Below the pieces are notes generated by a model. That model had not been told where the DNA came from and made no database searches. It was given only the letters and a program-made list of their open reading frames with translations. The position numbers were made by a program, and so were the translations under genes. Positions 4,684-6,695 of a stretch of DNA of 6,695 nucleotides are shown here, one piece after another. This DNA comes from Candidatus Latescibacterota bacterium (lineage in GTDB: Bacteria > JAAXHH01): contig JAJECR010000385.1 of assembly GCA_022821935.1 (NCBI GenBank), positions 1 through 6,695 on the forward strand, written 5' to 3'. How positions within the stretch are numbered: position 1 is the first letter of the stretch; each line of letters starts with the position of its first letter.

Positions 4684-5631
4684 GTGGCGTCCGGGAACGG
4701 AATATACGACAGCGCGCTTGATTTGATCGGCAACACGCCCCTGGTTCGCCTGAACCGGATCAATCCGGATTCCGGGGTCGACCTGCTCGCCAAGCTCGAA
4801 TCGGACAACCCCGGCGGCAGCGTAAAGGACCGCGTCGGCCTGAGCATGATCCTGGACGCGGAGCAGCAGGGTCTGCTCAAACCGGGCGGCACCATCGTGG
4901 AGCCGACGAGCGGCAACACGGGACTCGGCCTGAGCATGGTGGCCGCGGTACGGGGTTATAAGGTCATCCTCGTGATGCCCGACAATATGAGCTCGGAGCG
5001 GCGCGTGCTGCTGACTTCCTACGGCGCGGAACTGGTGCTGACCCCGGGCATGCTGGGCATGGCCGGCGCCGTGCAGAAGGCGGAGGAGATACTTGCAGAG
5101 CATCCGGACTACTTCATGCCCCAGCAGTTCAAGAACCCCGCCAACGTGGAGATACACCGGAAGACCACGGCCGAGGAGATCTGGGAGGCGACGGGCGGTA
5201 AAATCGACGCCTTCGTGGCCGCCGTGGGCACCGGGGGTACGCTGACCGGCGTAGGGCAGTACCTGAAGGAGAAGGACGAGCGCATTCGCGTGATCGCGGT
5301 GGAACCTTCCCTGTCCCCCGTGATATCGGGCAAGCCCGTGGAAAGCCTGGTGCACGCCATCCAGGGCATTGGCGCCGGGTTCATCCCCGACATCTTGGAC
5401 AGGTCGATCATTGACGAGGTAATGCTGGTCGATGACGAGGACGCCTACCAGACTGCTCGCCGCCTGGGCCTGGAGGAAGGGCTCCTGGTGGGTATTTCGG
5501 CGGGCGCCAACGTATGCGCCAGCCTGAGGGTCGCCGAGAGCATGGAAGAAGGCAGGATCGTGACCATCCTGTGCGATACCGGAGAAAGGTACCTGAGCAT
5601 CCGGGAGTATTTCGAAGGACAGAACGATTAA
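4684..5631 (+). CDS. cysK: Cysteine synthase (PLP-dependent O-acetylserine sulfhydrylase class)
   Basis: This 315-residue fold-type II PLP enzyme makes cysteine from an activated serine and a sulfur donor. Visible are I-G-N-T-P-L-V-R-L (15-23), the PLP-binding lysine K48 in G-G-S-V-K-D-R, the substrate loop T-S-G-N-T-G (75-80), the phosphate-binding G-T-G-G-T (182-186), I-Q-G-I-G-A-G-F-I-P (226-235), Ser272 in I-S-A-G-A contacting the pyridine nitrogen, and D-T-G-E-R-Y-L-S (298-305). The I-Q-G-I-G-A-G-F-I-P motif is CysK-like rather than like the CysO-dependent CysM of Mycobacterium, so O-acetylserine and sulfide are the default substrates. A CysO-like gene follows 16 bases later, however, so protein thiocarboxylate may be the sulfur source. 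GTG at 4684 is preceded by AAGGA (4673-4677), which overlaps the regulator's stop. In Bacillus, CysK also acts as CymR's partner, and the same pairing is plausible here. CysM versus CysK naming remains open. Confidence 0.92.
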   Translation: MASGNGIYDSALDLIGNTPLVRLNRINPDSGVDLLAKLESDNPGGSVKDRVGLSMILDAEQQGLLKPGGTIVEPTSGNTGLGLSMVAAVRGYKVILVMPDNMSSERRVLLTSYGAELVLTPGMLGMAGAVQKAEEILAEHPDYFMPQQFKNPANVEIHRKTTAEEIWEATGGKIDAFVAAVGTGGTLTGVGQYLKEKDERIRVIAVEPSLSPVISGKPVESLVHAIQGIGAGFIPDILDRSIIDEVMLVDDEDAYQTARRLGLEEGLLVGISAGANVCASLRVAESMEEGRIVTILCDTGERYLSIREYFEGQND

Positions 5632-5647
5632 GAGGAGGAACTGTTAG

Positions 5648-5974
5648 ATGGCCGTTACCGTTCGCATTCCAACCCCGCTGCGCAAGTTGACCGCCAACCA
5701 GTCCGAAATCGAAATAGACGGCGAAACCGTCGAGTCGCTGATCGGAAACATGGAGGCGTCCTACCCCGGCATCAAGGACCGCATCTGCGACGAGTCCGGC
5801 AAAGTACGGCGGTTTATCAACATCTACATCAACGAAGAGGACATCCGGTTTATGGACGGTACCGACACCGCGGTCAAGGCCGGAGACCGGATCTCCATCG
5901 TTCCCGCCATCGCCGGCGGCCTGGGTAGCCCGGGTAGTCTGGACGGTCCGGGTGGCCTGAGGGACAGCGGCTGA
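5648..5974 (+). CDS. cysO: CysO-like sulfur-carrier protein with C-terminal extension past Gly-Gly
   Basis: Residues 1-91 are a ThiS/MoaD/CysO ubiquitin-fold carrier. V-T-V-R-I-P-T-P-L-R (3-12), R-R-F-I-N-I-Y-I-N-E-E-D-I-R-F (54-68) and I-V-P-A-I-A-G-G (84-91) closely follow Mycobacterium tuberculosis CysO as I recall it (VSIPTILR, RFVNIYVNDEDVRF, ILPAVAGG). CysO accepts sulfur as a C-terminal thiocarboxylate and delivers it to cysteine synthase; Mec+ then releases cysteine. Here Gly90-Gly91 is not terminal: a Gly/Pro-rich tail L-G-S-P-G-S-L-D-G-P-G-G-L-R-D-S-G (92-108) follows. It must presumably be cut off, as the short tail of Pseudomonas QbsE is. The tail contains a loose repeat (PGSLDG/PGGLRD), and its last codons double as the thrB ribosome binding site. 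AGGAGG at 5633-5638 is nine bases before the ATG. The stop overlaps the thrB start by one base. Confidence 0.88.
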   Translation: MAVTVRIPTPLRKLTANQSEIEIDGETVESLIGNMEASYPGIKDRICDESGKVRRFINIYINEEDIRFMDGTDTAVKAGDRISIVPAIAGGLGSPGSLDGPGGLRDSG

Positions 5975-6695
5975 TGTCCTCCGTGCGGGTGCGCGTACCC
6001 GCGACCACCGGAAACCTGGGCTCCGGCTACGACTGCGCCGGCATGGCCCTCGGTCTCTACAACACCATCGAGTTCACCGAAACTGAATCCGGCCTGGACG
6101 TGGTCGTGGAGGGCGAAGGGGCCGACGCGGTACCTCTTGGTGAAGACAATCTCTGTATCGTATCCGCCAGAGCTGTTTTTGATGCCGTGGACTGGCAGCC
6201 CGCCGGTCTTAAAGCCCGCATGCACCACGCGATTCCAGTATCGCGGGGATTGGGCAGCAGCGGGGTCGCCATCGTGGCGGGCGCCGTAGCGGCCAATGCA
6301 CTCGCGGGACGGCCGCTCGGTACGCCGGAACTCCTTCGCATCTGCTCCGACCTTGAAGGCCACCCCGACAATGTCGTGCCTTCCCTGCTCGGCGGGCTTT
6401 CCGTCAGCGGCGAGCGGGCGGGAACGATCGTGTACCAGACCTTCTCCGTACCCGATGACCTCCAGGCCGTCGTGGCCATTCCCGAATTCACTCTCGATAC
6501 GAAAGTCGCCCGCGGCGTCCTGCCGGAGTCGGTATCCATGGAGGACGCGGTTTACAACCTGTGTAGTGTAGGGCTGCTCATAGGCGGCATGGTGACCGGA
6601 AACTACGCCCTGCTTCGGGAGGGCATGGACGATCGTCTGCACCAGCCCTACCGGCAGCACCTGGTTCCCGGGCTCGCCGAGGTCACCTCGGATGC
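5974..6695 (+). CDS. thrB: Homoserine kinase, N-terminal 240 residues (cut by window end)
   Basis: This GHMP-family kinase phosphorylates homoserine to O-phosphohomoserine with ATP (EC 2.7.1.39), committing aspartate-derived carbon to threonine. Seen are the N-terminal V-R-V-P-A-T-T-G-N-L-G-S-G-Y-D (6-20), the phosphate-binding loop S-R-G-L-G-S-S-G (90-97) and E-G-H-P-D-N-V-V-P-S-L-L-G-G (128-141). Most relatives have Ala after the second Ser of the loop and 'SANLGPGFD' near the start; here these read Gly and TGNLGSGYD, mild departures inside conserved motifs. ATG at 5974 overlaps the upstream TGA by one base, and GAGGG (5959-5963) is ten bases before it, so translation is coupled to the sulfur carrier. 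The open frame continues past 6695. Its place in a cysteine operon links sulfur and aspartate-family amino acid supply. Confidence 0.92.
   Translation, partial: MSSVRVRVPATTGNLGSGYDCAGMALGLYNTIEFTETESGLDVVVEGEGADAVPLGEDNLCIVSARAVFDAVDWQPAGLKARMHHAIPVSRGLGSSGVAIVAGAVAANALAGRPLGTPELLRICSDLEGHPDNVVPSLLGGLSVSGERAGTIVYQTFSVPDDLQAVVAIPEFTLDTKVARGVLPESVSMEDAVYNLCSVGLLIGGMVTGNYALLREGMDDRLHQPYRQHLVPGLAEVTSD

Noticed and set aside
5824..6660. Minus-strand open frame of 278 codons opposite cysO and thrB
   Set aside because: The opposite strand encodes recognisable sulfur-carrier and homoserine kinase motifs, so this is a shadow.
1..6695. tRNA, rRNA, CRISPR array, insertion sequence, phage or toxin-antitoxin genes
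   Set aside because: I looked for repeats with spacers, transposase motifs, terminal inverted repeats and tRNA-like cloverleaf segments and saw none. The window is continuous metabolic coding sequence.

Overview
This is a GC-rich, densely packed bacterial window in which every credible gene lies on the + strand. A signal-peptide-bearing OmpA-domain protein implies a Gram-negative (diderm) cell envelope. The gene mix (RraA-like protein, stand-alone glutamate formimidoyltransferase, clusterless Rrf2 regulator, CysO-type sulfur carrier) and the absence of a familiar gene order fit an uncultured, environmental diderm lineage. Latescibacterota or Gemmatimonadota-like bacteria are a guess only; I cannot assign a taxon from sequence reading.

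Layout. (1) 1-131: the last 42 codons of a zinc-type medium-chain dehydrogenase. (2) 132-277: an intergenic region with a sigma70-like promoter (199-227), a perfect 15-nt palindrome upstream of it (171-185) and a degenerate copy downstream (252-262). (3) 278-4031: a tightly spaced run of genes. They are an 80-aa ThiS/MoaD-like sulfur carrier ending Gly-Gly-Ala, an unrecognised 97-aa protein, a 510-aa OmpA-family protein with a helical-repeat periplasmic domain, an RraA-family protein started by TTG, and glutamate formimidoyltransferase (ftcD). The ftcD gene overlaps rraA by one base and carries a 45-bp in-frame tandem duplication. (4) 4032-4232: a second promoter (TTGACT-17-TATCAT) with an alternating-repeat operator over the expected transcription start. 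(5) 4233-6695: a second operon of an Rrf2/CymR-like regulator, a cysteine synthase, a CysO-like sulfur carrier with a 17-residue tail after its Gly-Gly, and homoserine kinase (thrB, cut by the window end).

How the genes fit together. The strongest theme is sulfur-carrier-protein biology tied to sulfur amino acid synthesis. Two ubiquitin-fold sulfur carriers lie in 6.7 kb, and both have their C-terminal diglycine blocked: one by a single alanine, as in HcyS-Ala of Wolinella succinogenes, the other by a 17-aa tail. Such proteins need a protease to expose Gly-Gly before adenylation and thiocarboxylation. Neither the protease (JAMM/Mec+ or HcyD type) nor the E1-like activating enzyme (MoeZ/ThiF/HcyF type) is inside the window. 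The regulator next to cysteine synthase lacks the Fe-S cysteines of IscR and resembles CymR, which in Bacillus works with CysK. A self-regulated cysteine operon in which the synthase may also be the sensor partner is therefore a reasonable reading. No tRNA, rRNA, CRISPR array, insertion sequence or convincing rho-independent terminator was found.
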